Positions 14,188-22,641 of a DNA stretch of 31,446 nt are shown piece by piece. Within the stretch, counting starts at the first letter, position 1; every line of letters starts with the position of its first letter. Below the pieces are notes generated by a model. The model was not told where the DNA came from, searched no databases, and was given only the letters and a program-made list of their open reading frames with translations. The stretch comes from an uncultured bacterium. Lineage in GTDB: Bacteria; Actinomycetota; Coriobacteriia; Coriobacteriales; Eggerthellaceae. Both the position numbers and the translations under genes were made by a program. Where the stretch lies: assembly GCA_905215035.1 (NCBI GenBank), contig CAJMOJ010000014.1, forward strand, positions 1-31,446, read 5' to 3'.

Positions 14188-16776
14188 CTATCCAGCTACC
14201 TGCCCGTCACTTGCTCCCCCATTACGGGATAAATGAGATCCCGTATTACCCAGGTCATAGCTCGTTAACAGCAGTTCAGCTTCCTTAGCTATGGTATCAC
14301 GCTTCCGCGGTGCAGGGATAGCACCTTCGCCTAATGAAAAGACTAATTCGCCCTCATCACCTTCGCCTTCCACATCAACCTGGATAACCGATCCGCTTGT
14401 CCACTTGCCTTCCAAGACCTGCTCAGCGAGCGGATCCTCAAGCAAGCGCTGAATTGCACGGCGCAATGGACGGGCACCAAAGGATAGGTCGGTACCTTCA
14501 CGTGCAATGTAGCGACGCGCTTCTTCGGAGAGATTGATAGTCATGTTTTGCTCAATTAAGCGATCGCGCAAATCTGCCACCATCAAGTCAACAATCTCAA
14601 CAATCTCATCTTCAGTAAGGCTCTTGAATACGATAATTTCATCAAGACGATTCAAGAACTCAGGACGGAACAGCTTCTTTACTTCAGCCATAACACGGCT
14701 CTTGATCTCTTTATCATCAAGACCGGTTGCCTTCTCGCTACCTGAAAAGCCCAAAGGTGCTGCTTTAGTAATTTCGCGAGCGCCTACATTAGAAGTCAAG
14801 ATAATAACCGTATTACGGAAATCAACCATACGACCCTGGGCATCCGTCAAGCGACCTTCCTCTAGAATCTGGAGCAAGATATTAAAGACATCAGGATGGG
14901 CCTTTTCAATCTCATCAAACAATACAACGGAATAAGGACGCTGACGCACCGCAGTAGTAAGCTGACCACCCTCGTCATATCCTACGTATCCTGGAGGAGA
15001 ACCAATTAAACGCGAAACCGTATGCTTCTCCATGTACTCAGACATGTCAAAGCTGATGAGCGCATCTTCAGAGTTAAACAAAAACTCAGCCAAAGTCTTA
15101 GAAAGCTCAGTTTTACCAACACCTGATGGGCCTAAGAAGATAAAGCTGCCAGCAGGACGCTTGGGATCTTTCAATCCCGAACGACTACGACGGATTGCCT
15201 TAGAGAGCGCCACAACTGCTTCATCTTGGCCGATGACGCGCTCATGTAACACTGATTCCATACGCAAGAGCTTCTCTGTCTCAGCTTCGGTCAAGTTAGA
15301 CACAGGAACACCGGTAGTCATAGATACCACATCAGCAATATCTTCAACACCAACTTCAGAGATCTTACGCTCGGTCTTCTCTTCCCAATCTTTTTGTGCT
15401 TTGTCGCGTTCTTCTTTCAAAGACGCTTCTTTATCACGCAAGCTCGCAGCACGTTCAAAGTCCTGATCAGCAATAGCGGAATCCTTTTCCGCATGAACTT
15501 TGCGCAGTTGATCATCAAGCGTTTGCACTTCTTCAGGCAAGATCATATTGCGAATACGCATACGGGCACCAGCCTCATCAAGCACATCGATTGCCTTGTC
15601 AGGCAAGAAGCGATCTTGGATATAGCGATTAGACAAGGACACCGCTGACTGCAGCGCCTCATCTGTAAAGTGCACCTTATGGTGATCCTCATACGAATCA
15701 CGCAAGCCCTCTAAAATGCGAACAGCCTGTTCTTCTGAAGGTTCTTTCACTGTCACCGTCTGGAAGCGTCGCTCAAAAGCCGAATCCTTCTCGAGATGCT
15801 TGCGGTACTCATCTAACGTGGTGGCACCAATAATTTGAATCTCACCGCGAGACAGTGGTGGTTTCAAGATTGCTGCAGCATCAATTGAACCTTCAGCTGC
15901 ACCGGCACCAATAAGCGTATGAATCTCATCAATAAATAAGATAACGTCCTTAGCCGACATAACTTCTTTGATGCACTTTTTCAGACGCTCTTCAAATTCA
16001 CCGCGGTATTTAGACCCTGCAACGAGCGCAGAAACATCCAAGGTAACCAAGCGCTGATTACGCAAAATATCAGGCACCTGATCAGCTACGATAAGCTGCG
16101 CCAAACCTTCAACGAGCGCAGTCTTACCCACGCCAGGCTCACCAATAATAAGTGGATTATTTTTTTGACGGCGAGACAAAATTTGCATTACTCGTTCAAT
16201 CTCACCAGCGCGGCCAATTACAGGATCTAACTCCCCATTAGCTGCTTTCATAGTAAGGTCGGTACCAAACTCTTTCAGCATGGAATCCGATGCGCCACCG
16301 GCAGGATCAAACGTGTTGGCACCTGCGTATACTGATGACTGACCCACTAAATCATTAAGCGCGCTTCTAATGGCATCACCGCTAACACCCATACGGGCAA
16401 GTACATCGATAGCGGTTCCCTCATTTTCACGCACAATACCCAGCAACAAATGTTCCGTAGAAATATAACTTTGGCCCATCTGCATTGCTTCACGCAACGA
16501 GTTTTCAAGCACATGCTTTACGCGTGGCGTAAAGGAAAGATGACCTGATACATCTTGGTCCTCATCGATCGATACAATGTGCCTAATAGCAGCAACCGTT
16601 GCCTCATAGTGGACGTTCAAGCGCTCAAGTGCCTGTGCAGCTAAGCCATCTTCTTCTTTAAGCAGAGCAAGCAATACATGCTCCGTGCCCACATAGGGCT
16701 GGTGTAAGGCACGTGCTTCTTCTTGAGCAAGCACTAATACCTTACGCGCCTTGTCGGTGAATTTATCAAAGGACAT
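14188..16776 (-). CDS. clpC: ATP-dependent Clp protease ATP-binding subunit ClpC
   Basis: An 862-residue AAA+ unfoldase that feeds substrates to ClpP. Two Clp-N repeats (about 1-145); AAA1 with Walker A GEPGVGKT (212-219) and Walker B VILFIDEIH; a UVR-type middle domain (about 425-470, DQDFERAASLRDKE); AAA2 with Walker A GPSGVGKT (549-556) and VVLFDEIEKAHP; the ClpP-docking tripeptide LGF at 675-677; and a normal D2-small domain. An AGGAGGT site lies 7 nt before ATG 16776. It follows lysS by 17 nt and precedes ispD. I see no CtsR or HrcA operator next to it, so heat control, if any, must act at the operon promoter or elsewhere. Confidence 0.98.
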   Translation of the reverse strand: MSFDKFTDKARKVLVLAQEEARALHQPYVGTEHVLLALLKEEDGLAAQALERLNVHYEATVAAIRHIVSIDEDQDVSGHLSFTPRVKHVLENSLREAMQMGQSYISTEHLLLGIVRENEGTAIDVLARMGVSGDAIRSALNDLVGQSSVYAGANTFDPAGGASDSMLKEFGTDLTMKAANGELDPVIGRAGEIERVMQILSRRQKNNPLIIGEPGVGKTALVEGLAQLIVADQVPDILRNQRLVTLDVSALVAGSKYRGEFEERLKKCIKEVMSAKDVILFIDEIHTLIGAGAAEGSIDAAAILKPPLSRGEIQIIGATTLDEYRKHLEKDSAFERRFQTVTVKEPSEEQAVRILEGLRDSYEDHHKVHFTDEALQSAVSLSNRYIQDRFLPDKAIDVLDEAGARMRIRNMILPEEVQTLDDQLRKVHAEKDSAIADQDFERAASLRDKEASLKEERDKAQKDWEEKTERKISEVGVEDIADVVSMTTGVPVSNLTEAETEKLLRMESVLHERVIGQDEAVVALSKAIRRSRSGLKDPKRPAGSFIFLGPSGVGKTELSKTLAEFLFNSEDALISFDMSEYMEKHTVSRLIGSPPGYVGYDEGGQLTTAVRQRPYSVVLFDEIEKAHPDVFNILLQILEEGRLTDAQGRMVDFRNTVIILTSNVGAREITKAAPLGFSGSEKATGLDDKEIKSRVMAEVKKLFRPEFLNRLDEIIVFKSLTEDEIVEIVDLMVADLRDRLIEQNMTINLSEEARRYIAREGTDLSFGARPLRRAIQRLLEDPLAEQVLEGKWTSGSVIQVDVEGEGDEGELVFSLGEGAIPAPRKRDTIAKEAELLLTSYDLGNTGSHLSRNGGASDGQVAG

Positions 16777-16793
16777 AGGCGGTACCTCCTCAT

Positions 16794-18302
16794 TTACTTA
16801 GCTTCATCACGCATATGCGGGAACAGCAAGACATCACGAATGGTAGGTGCATTGGTCAATAACATAGTCAAGCGATCGATACCAATCCCAACGCCACCTG
16901 CCGGAGGCATGCCGTACTCCAATGCGCGAATGTAATCCGCGTCAAATCCCATTGCCTCATCGTCACCATTATCTTTTGCCGCAAGCTGCGCATGGAAACG
17001 TTCGGCCTGGTCGACGGGATCATTGAGTTCGTTAAACGCATTAGCAAACTCATGACCACAAATAAAGAGCTCAAAACGGTCCGTTACGTTTGGATCAGTA
17101 GCGCTTCGTTTAGCAAGAGGCGATACCTCAACGGGATGCTCTAAAACAAACGTGGGCTGAATCAAGGTCTCTTCTGCGGTCGCTTCAAATATTTCGGCGA
17201 TGATTTTACCTTTACCCCATGTAGATTCTATGTGTGCACCATATTTCTCTGCAATTGCCACAAGGTCTTCACGACTCATATCAAAACTGATGGTCTCGCC
17301 ACTTGCTTCTTCTGCAAGTTCAATCATAGTTGCACGACGCCACGTACCGGATAAATCAATAATGTCATCTCCATACGGAACCTGAAGAGTACCGCAGGCT
17401 TCAAGTGCTGCCGCCTGAATAAATCCTTGTGTGAGTTCCATCATGCCCTCAAGATCAGAAAATGCTTGGTAGGCCTCCATGGTAGTAAACTCAGGATTAT
17501 GGAAAGGATCCATGCCCTCATTTCTGAACTGACGACCAATCTCATAAACCTTTTCAAAGCCACCAACCAGCAAGCGCTTTAAATGAAGCTCTGTTGCAAT
17601 GCGCAAATAGTAATCACGATCAAGTGTGTTGTGATGGGTGACAAAAGGACGTGCATTGGCGCCACCTAAAATGGGATGGAGCATAGGGGTTTCTACCTCA
17701 TAGAACCCATGAGCATCCATATAGTTACGAATAGCCGTAATGATCTTTGAGCGCTTAATAAATGTGTCGCGCACCTCTTCATTAACAATAAGGTCAACAT
17801 AGCGCTGGCGGTAACGAGTCTCAATATCATTTAAACCATGAAACTTCTCAGGAAGGGGGCGTAATGATTTTGAAAGCAGCTCAAACGAATCAACGGCAAT
17901 AGAGAGCTGACCGCGGCGCGTACGCATAATAACGCCTTCAACCCCAATCCAGTCTCCTACGTCCAAATCTTTGAGTTCCTCAAAGGCTTCTTCACCAAGC
18001 GCGTTAATGCGACAAAACAGTTGGATTCGACCAGTAGGATCTTGCAATTCACCAAACACAATTTTGCCTTGATTGCGCTTTGCCATCAAACGTCCGGCAA
18101 GCGCAACGCGATCCTCTGTTGTATCACCATCAGCAAGCGAAGCATACTTTTCATCAAGTTCTGTTACGCGTGCTGTTGACGTAAAAGCATGTCCATAGGG
18201 ATTTTTACCCGCTGCAATTAGCGCTTCACGCTTAGCACGACGAACTTCAATAGGATCGTCTTCAATTACGGCTACTTCTTCTACGCTGGTTGTATCAGCC
18301 AT
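16794..18302 (-). CDS. lysS: lysyl-tRNA synthetase, class II
   Basis: Charges tRNA-Lys; 502 residues from ATG 18302. N-terminal OB-fold anticodon-binding domain (about 55-160, with VALAGRLMAKRNQGKIVFGELQD), then the class II core: motif 2 FRNEGMDPFHNPEFTTMEAY and motif 3 GVGIGIDRLTMLLTN near the C-terminus. Several upstream in-frame ATGs exist; I chose 18302 because GAAAGGT (18309-18315) lies 6 nt ahead, whereas the ATG at 18308 directly abuts that site. It is the first gene of the five-gene operon and has an extended -10 promoter about 32-40 bp upstream. The upstream greA terminator separates the units. Confidence 0.97.
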   Translation of the reverse strand: MADTTSVEEVAVIEDDPIEVRRAKREALIAAGKNPYGHAFTSTARVTELDEKYASLADGDTTEDRVALAGRLMAKRNQGKIVFGELQDPTGRIQLFCRINALGEEAFEELKDLDVGDWIGVEGVIMRTRRGQLSIAVDSFELLSKSLRPLPEKFHGLNDIETRYRQRYVDLIVNEEVRDTFIKRSKIITAIRNYMDAHGFYEVETPMLHPILGGANARPFVTHHNTLDRDYYLRIATELHLKRLLVGGFEKVYEIGRQFRNEGMDPFHNPEFTTMEAYQAFSDLEGMMELTQGFIQAAALEACGTLQVPYGDDIIDLSGTWRRATMIELAEEASGETISFDMSREDLVAIAEKYGAHIESTWGKGKIIAEIFEATAEETLIQPTFVLEHPVEVSPLAKRSATDPNVTDRFELFICGHEFANAFNELNDPVDQAERFHAQLAAKDNGDDEAMGFDADYIRALEYGMPPAGGVGIGIDRLTMLLTNAPTIRDVLLFPHMRDEAK

Positions 18303-18333
18303 TACCATACCTTTCATAGTCGATACCAAACGC

Positions 18334-18342
18334 TTTATATCA
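18334..18342 (-). promoter_or_regulatory. extended -10 promoter of the lysS operon
   Basis: TGA-TATAAA read on the minus strand (18342 down to 18334). No good -35 lies 17-18 bp further upstream. Predicted start near 18327 gives a leader of about 25 nt containing the ribosome site. Confidence 0.5.
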
Positions 18343-18373
18343 GGTTTGTATCCCCTACCATAAGCTTACTAGA

Positions 18374-18398
18374 CAAAAAAGACCCGCCATCCGGGTCT
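18374..18398 (-). terminator. Rho-independent terminator of greA
   Basis: On the minus strand AGACCCG-gatgg-CGGGTCT (arms 18392-18398 and 18380-18386) is followed directly by TTTTTTGTC. Stem, short loop and T-run are all standard. It lies 77 nt past the greA stop. Confidence 0.93.
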
Positions 18399-18474
18399 AC
18401 AAAAGGCGTATAGGAAAGCGATGAGGTCGATTAGTATACAAGAGTTTGATGACCCCATCGCTCAACACTACTGC

Positions 18475-18942
18475 TTAATGCTCAATCTTTAAGATTGTCA
18501 TCGTGATAACGCGACCCGTAGGACCCGTTGCTTCAACAGCATCGCCCTTCTTATGACCAAGCAACGCTGATCCAACAGGCGACTCATTTGAAATCTTACC
18601 TGCCGCAGAATCAGCTTCAGCGCCACCCACGATGGTGAACACGCGCTCATTGCCACCCATATCAACCGTAACCGTTGAACCAATATTGACTTTGGTCGAA
18701 CGCTTTGGTGTTGCAACTACGGTAGCATCACCCAAAATACGAGTAATCTCAGCGATGCGCGTCTCCATCATAGCTTGCTCGTTTTTAGCATCATCATATT
18801 CAGAGTTCTCTGAAATATCACCAAACTCACGCGCCACACGAATACGTTCACCAATTTCGGCACGCTTTTCCGTTTCGAGATAATGAAGCTCCTCTTCGAG
18901 CTTAGCTTTACCTTCTTCAGTCAAGATATAATCTTTTTCCAT
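18475..18942 (-). CDS. greA: transcription elongation factor GreA
   Basis: 155 residues, normal family length. It stimulates cleavage of backtracked RNA by RNA polymerase. The N-terminal coiled coil (about 1-75) carries the acidic tip residues in RVAREFGDISENSEYDDAK, and the C-terminal FKBP-like domain has ESPVGSALLGHKKGDAVE. AGGGG lies about 7 nt before ATG 18942. The 5' leader holds a small hairpin, CCGCCT (18956-18961) with AGGCGG (18968-18973), just upstream of the ribosome site. It is probably its own transcription unit, with a strong terminator downstream and about 200 nt separating it from tatA. Confidence 0.98.
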   Translation of the reverse strand: MEKDYILTEEGKAKLEEELHYLETEKRAEIGERIRVAREFGDISENSEYDDAKNEQAMMETRIAEITRILGDATVVATPKRSTKVNIGSTVTVDMGGNERVFTIVGGAEADSAAGKISNESPVGSALLGHKKGDAVEATGPTGRVITMTILKIEH

Positions 18943-19049
18943 GATTCCCCTTTTGCCGCCTTACACCAGGCGGATCATTTGTCACACAATCTTTTACCAC
19001 AAAACCCTTCACGGGCTCTTACGTAATCTTGTGATTCTAAATAGAGGAA

Positions 19050-19068
19050 AGTTTGCTCAACGCAAACT
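19050..19068 (-). terminator. weak terminator-like hairpin after tatA
   Basis: AGTTTGC-gttga-GCAAACT read on the minus strand, a 7-bp stem and 5-nt loop, followed by TTCC only. It lies 74 nt past the tatA stop. The tail is short, so read-through to greA is likely. Confidence 0.35.
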
Positions 19069-19141
19069 CACCTTCCAACTAGTAAGCCCCTTAGATCTCC
19101 AGGCTGTACACCCAAGACCTTTCATGCAATATGAGGCTACG

Positions 19142-19462
19142 TTACTCGTTTTCTTCCTGTGTTACTTGAGCTTTAGGTTTTGGCTTTTCTGCAGGCATAG
19201 CCGCTTCAGCCGCATCCTCTGCTGCATTCTTAGCTTCCTGAGAGGCACCTGGTTTAGGTTTATCAATAACCTCTACCACTTCACCATCATCAGTATCCTT
19301 AGCCTCTTTTACTTTTTTGTTACCGCCAATACCTTCACGCAAGTTTTTGACTGCCTTTCCAATAGCAGTACCCAACTTTGGAAGATTCTTAGGGCCAAAA
19401 ATGATCAAAACCACTGCCAAGATAATTAGAATCTCAACAATTCCTAAAGGTCCAATTTTCAT
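19142..19462 (-). CDS. tatA: Sec-independent protein translocase subunit TatA
   Basis: 106 residues: one N-terminal membrane helix (IVEILIILAVVLIIFGP), the FGPKNLPKLG hinge, an amphipathic helix (AIGKAVKNLREGI) and a long hydrophilic tail rich in Ala, Glu, Lys and Pro. TatA oligomers form the path for folded twin-arginine substrates together with TatC. AGGAGGTG lies 10 nt before ATG 19462. No tatC or tatB is in the window, so the partner must be encoded elsewhere. The gene sits between tRNA-Pro and greA, all on the minus strand. TatA and TatE cannot be told apart from sequence alone. Confidence 0.92.
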   Translation of the reverse strand: MKIGPLGIVEILIILAVVLIIFGPKNLPKLGTAIGKAVKNLREGIGGNKKVKEAKDTDDGEVVEVIDKPKPGASQEAKNAAEDAAEAAMPAEKPKPKAQVTQEENE

Positions 19463-19565
19463 TTCGCTTGAACACCTCCTGCATTAAGACGTTCATCATG
19501 AAGCTAACTTTGGGCTTTTACTCTTTTTCAACACGCAGAGAATGTCTCCATGCGCAGTATGTTTC

Positions 19566-19642
19566 TGGTCGGGATGACAGGATTCGAACCTGCGACCTCT
19601 GCGTCCCGAACGCAGCGCTCTACCAAGCTGAGCCACATCCCG
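19566..19642 (-). tRNA. tRNA-Pro (anticodon CGG)
   Basis: A full cloverleaf can be folded by hand: acceptor arms CGGGATG and CATCCCG, D arm GCTC/GAGC, anticodon stem CTGCG/CGCAG with loop TTCGGGA (anticodon CGG at 19608-19606), T arm with the TTCGAAT loop, discriminator A, and a genome-encoded CCA at 19568-19566. Total 77 nt. A 6-bp hairpin GCTCTT/AAGAGC (19650-19670) lies just upstream. Confidence 0.97.
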
Positions 19643-19702
19643 TTTTCATGCTCTTCGTATTCATAAGAGCAACAAACGCCATGAATAATACCATACTGAT
19701 TA

Positions 19703-19733
19703 TAGAAAAGGAGTGACCACATCAGGCCACTCC
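19703..19733 (-). terminator. Rho-independent terminator of NlpC/P60 paralogue 1
   Basis: GGAGTG (19710-19715) pairs with CACTCC (19728-19733); the stem continues with CC/GG after one A-C mismatch. On the minus strand it is followed by TTTTCT. It lies about 43 nt past the stop. Confidence 0.75.
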
Positions 19734-19775
19734 ATAATGAACCTATATTAGCACTTGAACGCTGCCTATAAACTT

Positions 19776-20861
19776 TTAGTAGCGTACATACCACATATCT
19801 GGGTGCACGCCAGAAACCTTAACAACATCACCTGTTCGTGGTGCATGAATCATCTGACCGCCACCAATATAGACGCCGGTGTGGTGAGAGTTGATGCAAA
19901 TATCACCAGGCTGAGGATTAGTTACACGCGTCCATCCTGCAATAGTTGAAGTTGTGCACCAATGATTACCCATGGTGCCTGTTAAGCAATAGCCAACAAG
20001 ACCAGAGCAGTCAAAGCTATTAGGACCAGCAGCGCCCCAGCCATACGGTTTACCAAGCTGAGCATACGCACGATCAACAACAAGATTGCCCGTAACTGTT
20101 GGAACCTTGCCATTGTTCACATTGCTGCTGCCACCGCCACCGCTGCTACCGCCGTGAGATCCAGAAGATTGCTGTTGCTGCTGAAGTGCTGCCTGTGCCG
20201 CCGCTGCTGCTGCACGATCACGCTCTTCTTGCTCTTGACGCATTAACTCTTCTGCTTCAGCAGAAAGGCTATCGTAGATGTTTTGCATCTCAGCGGTAGT
20301 AGCTTCGGCCTCGTCTTTGATGCGTTTTGCCTCATTGGCCTTTTCAGTTGCAACCGCTTCTTGTGCTTGGTATTCAACCTTAGCATCTTCTACTGCCTGA
20401 CGGCTCTCTTTGGTTTTTGAGACCAGCTCAGCATCATTTTGATTGAGGGTCTCAAGCATGTTCCAGTTTGTTGCAAACTCTTCAAACGTAGAAGCGCCCA
20501 AAATAACATCTAAGAAGGTATTGCCACCGGTGCGATACATTGAACGAGCACGGGTTGCAAGCTCGCCTTGATACTCAGCAATTTTTGCTGTCTCTTCATC
20601 AATTTTCTGTTGGGCTTCTTGAACGCGCTGCTGCGCTTCCTGACGCTCAGCTTCTGCAGTTGTGTAGTTATCAGAAGCAATATCAAGCGTTTCCTGCATC
20701 TCATTGAGTTTATCGAGTGCTGCCTCGGCCTCAGCTTGCTTAGAAGCTGCGCTTGGTACAGCAAATGCAGTCTGATACGGAATCATCAAACCAATCGCTA
20801 AAACAAATGCAAGCAGCACTGAAAGTATGCGCTTGCTAATTGGTTTAGTTTGTTCGGTCAT
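19776..20861 (-). CDS. secreted CwlO/PcsB-like NlpC/P60 peptidoglycan hydrolase, paralogue 1
   Basis: 361 residues from ATG 20861 (AAGGAGGT 8 nt upstream; an open 20-codon extension lies across the ribosome site and is rejected). Signal peptide about 1-34, cleavage likely after TAFA. Coiled coil about 37-225, interrupted by GGNTFLDVILGASTFEEF, which resembles the CwlO/PcsB coiled-coil tip. A linker rich in Ala, Gln, Gly and Ser (about 216-250), then a C-terminal NlpC/P60 domain with C285 (FDCSG), H327 (HTGVYIG) and H339 (MIHAPRTGD). NlpC/P60 enzymes cut peptide stems of peptidoglycan; CwlO and PcsB types are controlled by FtsEX, which is not in this window. It is the first in position of three tandem paralogues; own promoter and terminator. 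Confidence 0.92.
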   Translation of the reverse strand: MTEQTKPISKRILSVLLAFVLAIGLMIPYQTAFAVPSAASKQAEAEAALDKLNEMQETLDIASDNYTTAEAERQEAQQRVQEAQQKIDEETAKIAEYQGELATRARSMYRTGGNTFLDVILGASTFEEFATNWNMLETLNQNDAELVSKTKESRQAVEDAKVEYQAQEAVATEKANEAKRIKDEAEATTAEMQNIYDSLSAEAEELMRQEQEERDRAAAAAAQAALQQQQQSSGSHGGSSGGGGSSNVNNGKVPTVTGNLVVDRAYAQLGKPYGWGAAGPNSFDCSGLVGYCLTGTMGNHWCTTSTIAGWTRVTNPQPGDICINSHHTGVYIGGGQMIHAPRTGDVVKVSGVHPDMWYVRY

Positions 20862-20920
20862 ATAATAGGACCTCCTTTTGGGAGTCGTTCGGTTCCAATC
20901 TTTTGCGTAAACCGTTTTCA

Positions 20921-20950
20921 ATACTAGCAGATATCGGGGTGTCTAAACAA
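20921..20950 (-). promoter_or_regulatory. promoter of NlpC/P60 paralogue 1
   Basis: On the minus strand TTGTTT (20950 down to 20945), 18-bp spacer ending TGC, then TAGTAT (20926 down to 20921). The same layout occurs upstream of paralogue 2. The leader would be about 53 nt. Confidence 0.55.
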
Positions 20951-21033
20951 AATCTTCAAGAGCTCTACAGCCTCTGTACACTTCTTTGCAAGACTGCTTT
21001 ACGCTCTAAAGAACCCTTTATGCAGGTAGAGCC

Positions 21034-22233
21034 CTAATAACGGACATACCACATACGTGACTGCACTGCAGAAACTTTTACCACATCGCCCGTTCGTGGT
21101 GCATGAATCATCTGACCATTACCAATATAAATACCTGTATGACCATTTCCTGTTGAATAATCATGATAGACACATACATCGCCAGGCTGGGGATTAGTAA
21201 CTCGTGTCCAACGAGCAATAGTTGCTGTTGTCGCCAAACGAGAATAGCGTCCCGTCAAACAATAACCAACCAATCCAGAGCAATCAAAACTATTCGGGCC
21301 GACCGCAGCCCACTTATAGGGCTTGCCCAGTTGGGCGTACGCTCTATCCACCACCACATTGCCTGTTACCGTTTGAGGTTTAGAGTTATTAGTCGTGCCG
21401 CTGGGCTTACTTGCTCCCGCATTGGCTGTATTACTGGAGCCACTTGTACTGCCGCCGCTATTGCTATTATTGTTATTATTGCCATTATGAGCGGGTGGAT
21501 TGTTGGTTATCCCCGCATTATTGGCAGCCGTATTGCCCGCAGTATTATTTTCAATCTCTTGAATTGCAGCCGCTCGATCAGCCGCTTCTCGCGCAGCTTC
21601 TTCCTGCCTGATAAGCTCCTGCACTTCAGAAGATAAATTATCATAAACTGCTTGCATCTCAGCGGTTTTTGCTTCAGCCTGGTCTTGGATGCGTTTTGCT
21701 TCATTGGCCTTTTCGGTTGCAACCGCTTCTTGAGCTTGATATTCAGCCTTTGCTTCCTCTACTGCCTGACGGCTCTCTTTGGTTTTTGAGACTAGCTCAG
21801 CATCATTTTGATTGAGGGTCTCAAGCATGTTCCAGTTTGTTGCAAACTCTTCAAATGTAGAAGCACCTAACAGCACGTCTAAAAAAGTATTGCCACCGGT
21901 GCGATACATTGAACGAGCACGGGTAGCAAGTTCGCCTTGGTACTCAGCAATTTTTGCTGTCTCTTGCTCAATCTGCTCTTGAGCCTGCTGAACACGCTGT
22001 TGTGCCTGAGTGCGCTCTTCTTCTGCATCAGCATAATTGTTTGATGCGGCATCGAGCTCACCCTGCATAGCATTGAGTTTATCAAGTGCTTCTTGAGCTT
22101 GCGCCTGTTTAGAGGCAAGTGACGGATCTGCATACGCACTGGTGCTAGAGTACGGAAACAATCCGCACACGAGCACTACAGCAAGAAAAAATGCGATTAT
22201 TGCGCTCTTGTTAGTTCGTGTATGCTCGGCCAT
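21034..22233 (-). CDS. secreted CwlO/PcsB-like NlpC/P60 peptidoglycan hydrolase, paralogue 2
   Basis: 399 residues from ATG 22233, with AAAGGAGGT 6 nt ahead. Signal peptide about 1-35 (cleavage likely after SAYA), coiled coil about 38-226 with the same GGNTFLDVLLGASTFEEF tip, then a long Asn/Gly/Ser/Thr-rich linker (about 228-290) and an NlpC/P60 domain with C318, H365 and H377. The coiled-coil core (about residues 93-190) is nearly identical to paralogue 1, while linker and signal peptide are different. The catalytic domain has the YHDYSTGNGHTG loop, as in paralogue 3, that is shortened in paralogue 1. I find no convincing terminator after the stop; a weak GCTCTA/TAGAGC dyad is at 21003-21032. 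Confidence 0.92.
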   Translation of the reverse strand: MAEHTRTNKSAIIAFFLAVVLVCGLFPYSSTSAYADPSLASKQAQAQEALDKLNAMQGELDAASNNYADAEEERTQAQQRVQQAQEQIEQETAKIAEYQGELATRARSMYRTGGNTFLDVLLGASTFEEFATNWNMLETLNQNDAELVSKTKESRQAVEEAKAEYQAQEAVATEKANEAKRIQDQAEAKTAEMQAVYDNLSSEVQELIRQEEAAREAADRAAAIQEIENNTAGNTAANNAGITNNPPAHNGNNNNNSNSGGSTSGSSNTANAGASKPSGTTNNSKPQTVTGNVVVDRAYAQLGKPYKWAAVGPNSFDCSGLVGYCLTGRYSRLATTATIARWTRVTNPQPGDVCVYHDYSTGNGHTGIYIGNGQMIHAPRTGDVVKVSAVQSRMWYVRY

Positions 22234-22292
22234 AAAATGACCTCCTTTGAAGAGCATGTGTAGTCTGTTTCTTGAGCGTAAGAGTGTAGCTA

Positions 22293-22322
22293 ATAGTAGC
22301 AGAAAGAAGCATGAATACACAA
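22293..22322 (-). promoter_or_regulatory. promoter of NlpC/P60 paralogue 2
   Basis: On the minus strand TTGTGT (22322 down to 22317), 18-bp spacer ending TGC, then TACTAT (22298 down to 22293). Spacing and TGC match paralogue 1 exactly. Confidence 0.55.
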
Positions 22323-22515
22323 AGCCTGCAAAACGCAGCAACACCCTCTCCAAACACCTCTTATATCAGATAAAAACATTTGTTCCCACTGTGTATTGCG
22401 GTTGCAAGTTTGAACTCCCCTACATATAGCAATCTGTTAAGCACTCGCATCAAAATGTAAGAACTATTACAAATACTAAAATTTGTTCAGCGGATTAAAT
22501 TTAAAGGAATTGCGC

Positions 22516-22558
22516 ACAAAGAAAACCGGCACCTCCGCTTCAGCGAATTGTGCCGGTT
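22516..22558 (-). terminator. Rho-independent terminator of NlpC/P60 paralogue 3
   Basis: AACCGGCAC (22524-22532) pairs perfectly with GTGCCGGTT (22550-22558); the loop contains a further CGCT/AGCG pairing. On the minus strand the stem is followed by TTCTTTG. It lies about 84 nt past the stop. Confidence 0.82.
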
Positions 22559-22641
22559 AACCCTAATGCGTGTATGCAATATGAGTAGTATATATATGCT
22601 TCGTTATACCTTTATTGTTAGTGCAATATCTCTTGCACGCA

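Larger units (their letters stand above)
22234..22641. other. 408-base intergenic region between NlpC/P60 paralogues 3 and 2
   Basis: No convincing gene. It contains the paralogue 2 promoter (22293-22322), an ATTTGTTC element at 22378-22385, an exact AAAATTTGTTC at 22478-22488 (also present at 23875-23885), and the paralogue 3 terminator (22516-22558). The stretch from about 22386 to 22477 shows nothing I can name beyond AT-rich sequence. Confidence 0.6.

Noticed and set aside
20862..20940. Possible c-di-AMP riboswitch upstream of the NlpC/P60 gene, as known for such genes in actinobacteria
   Set aside because: The predicted leader is only about 50 nt, too short for that fold, and the conserved core is not visible; the same holds for the other two paralogues.
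21003..21032. GCTCTA/TAGAGC dyad as terminator of NlpC/P60 paralogue 2
   Set aside because: The stem is only 6 bp with an 18-nt loop and no T-run follows on the minus strand.
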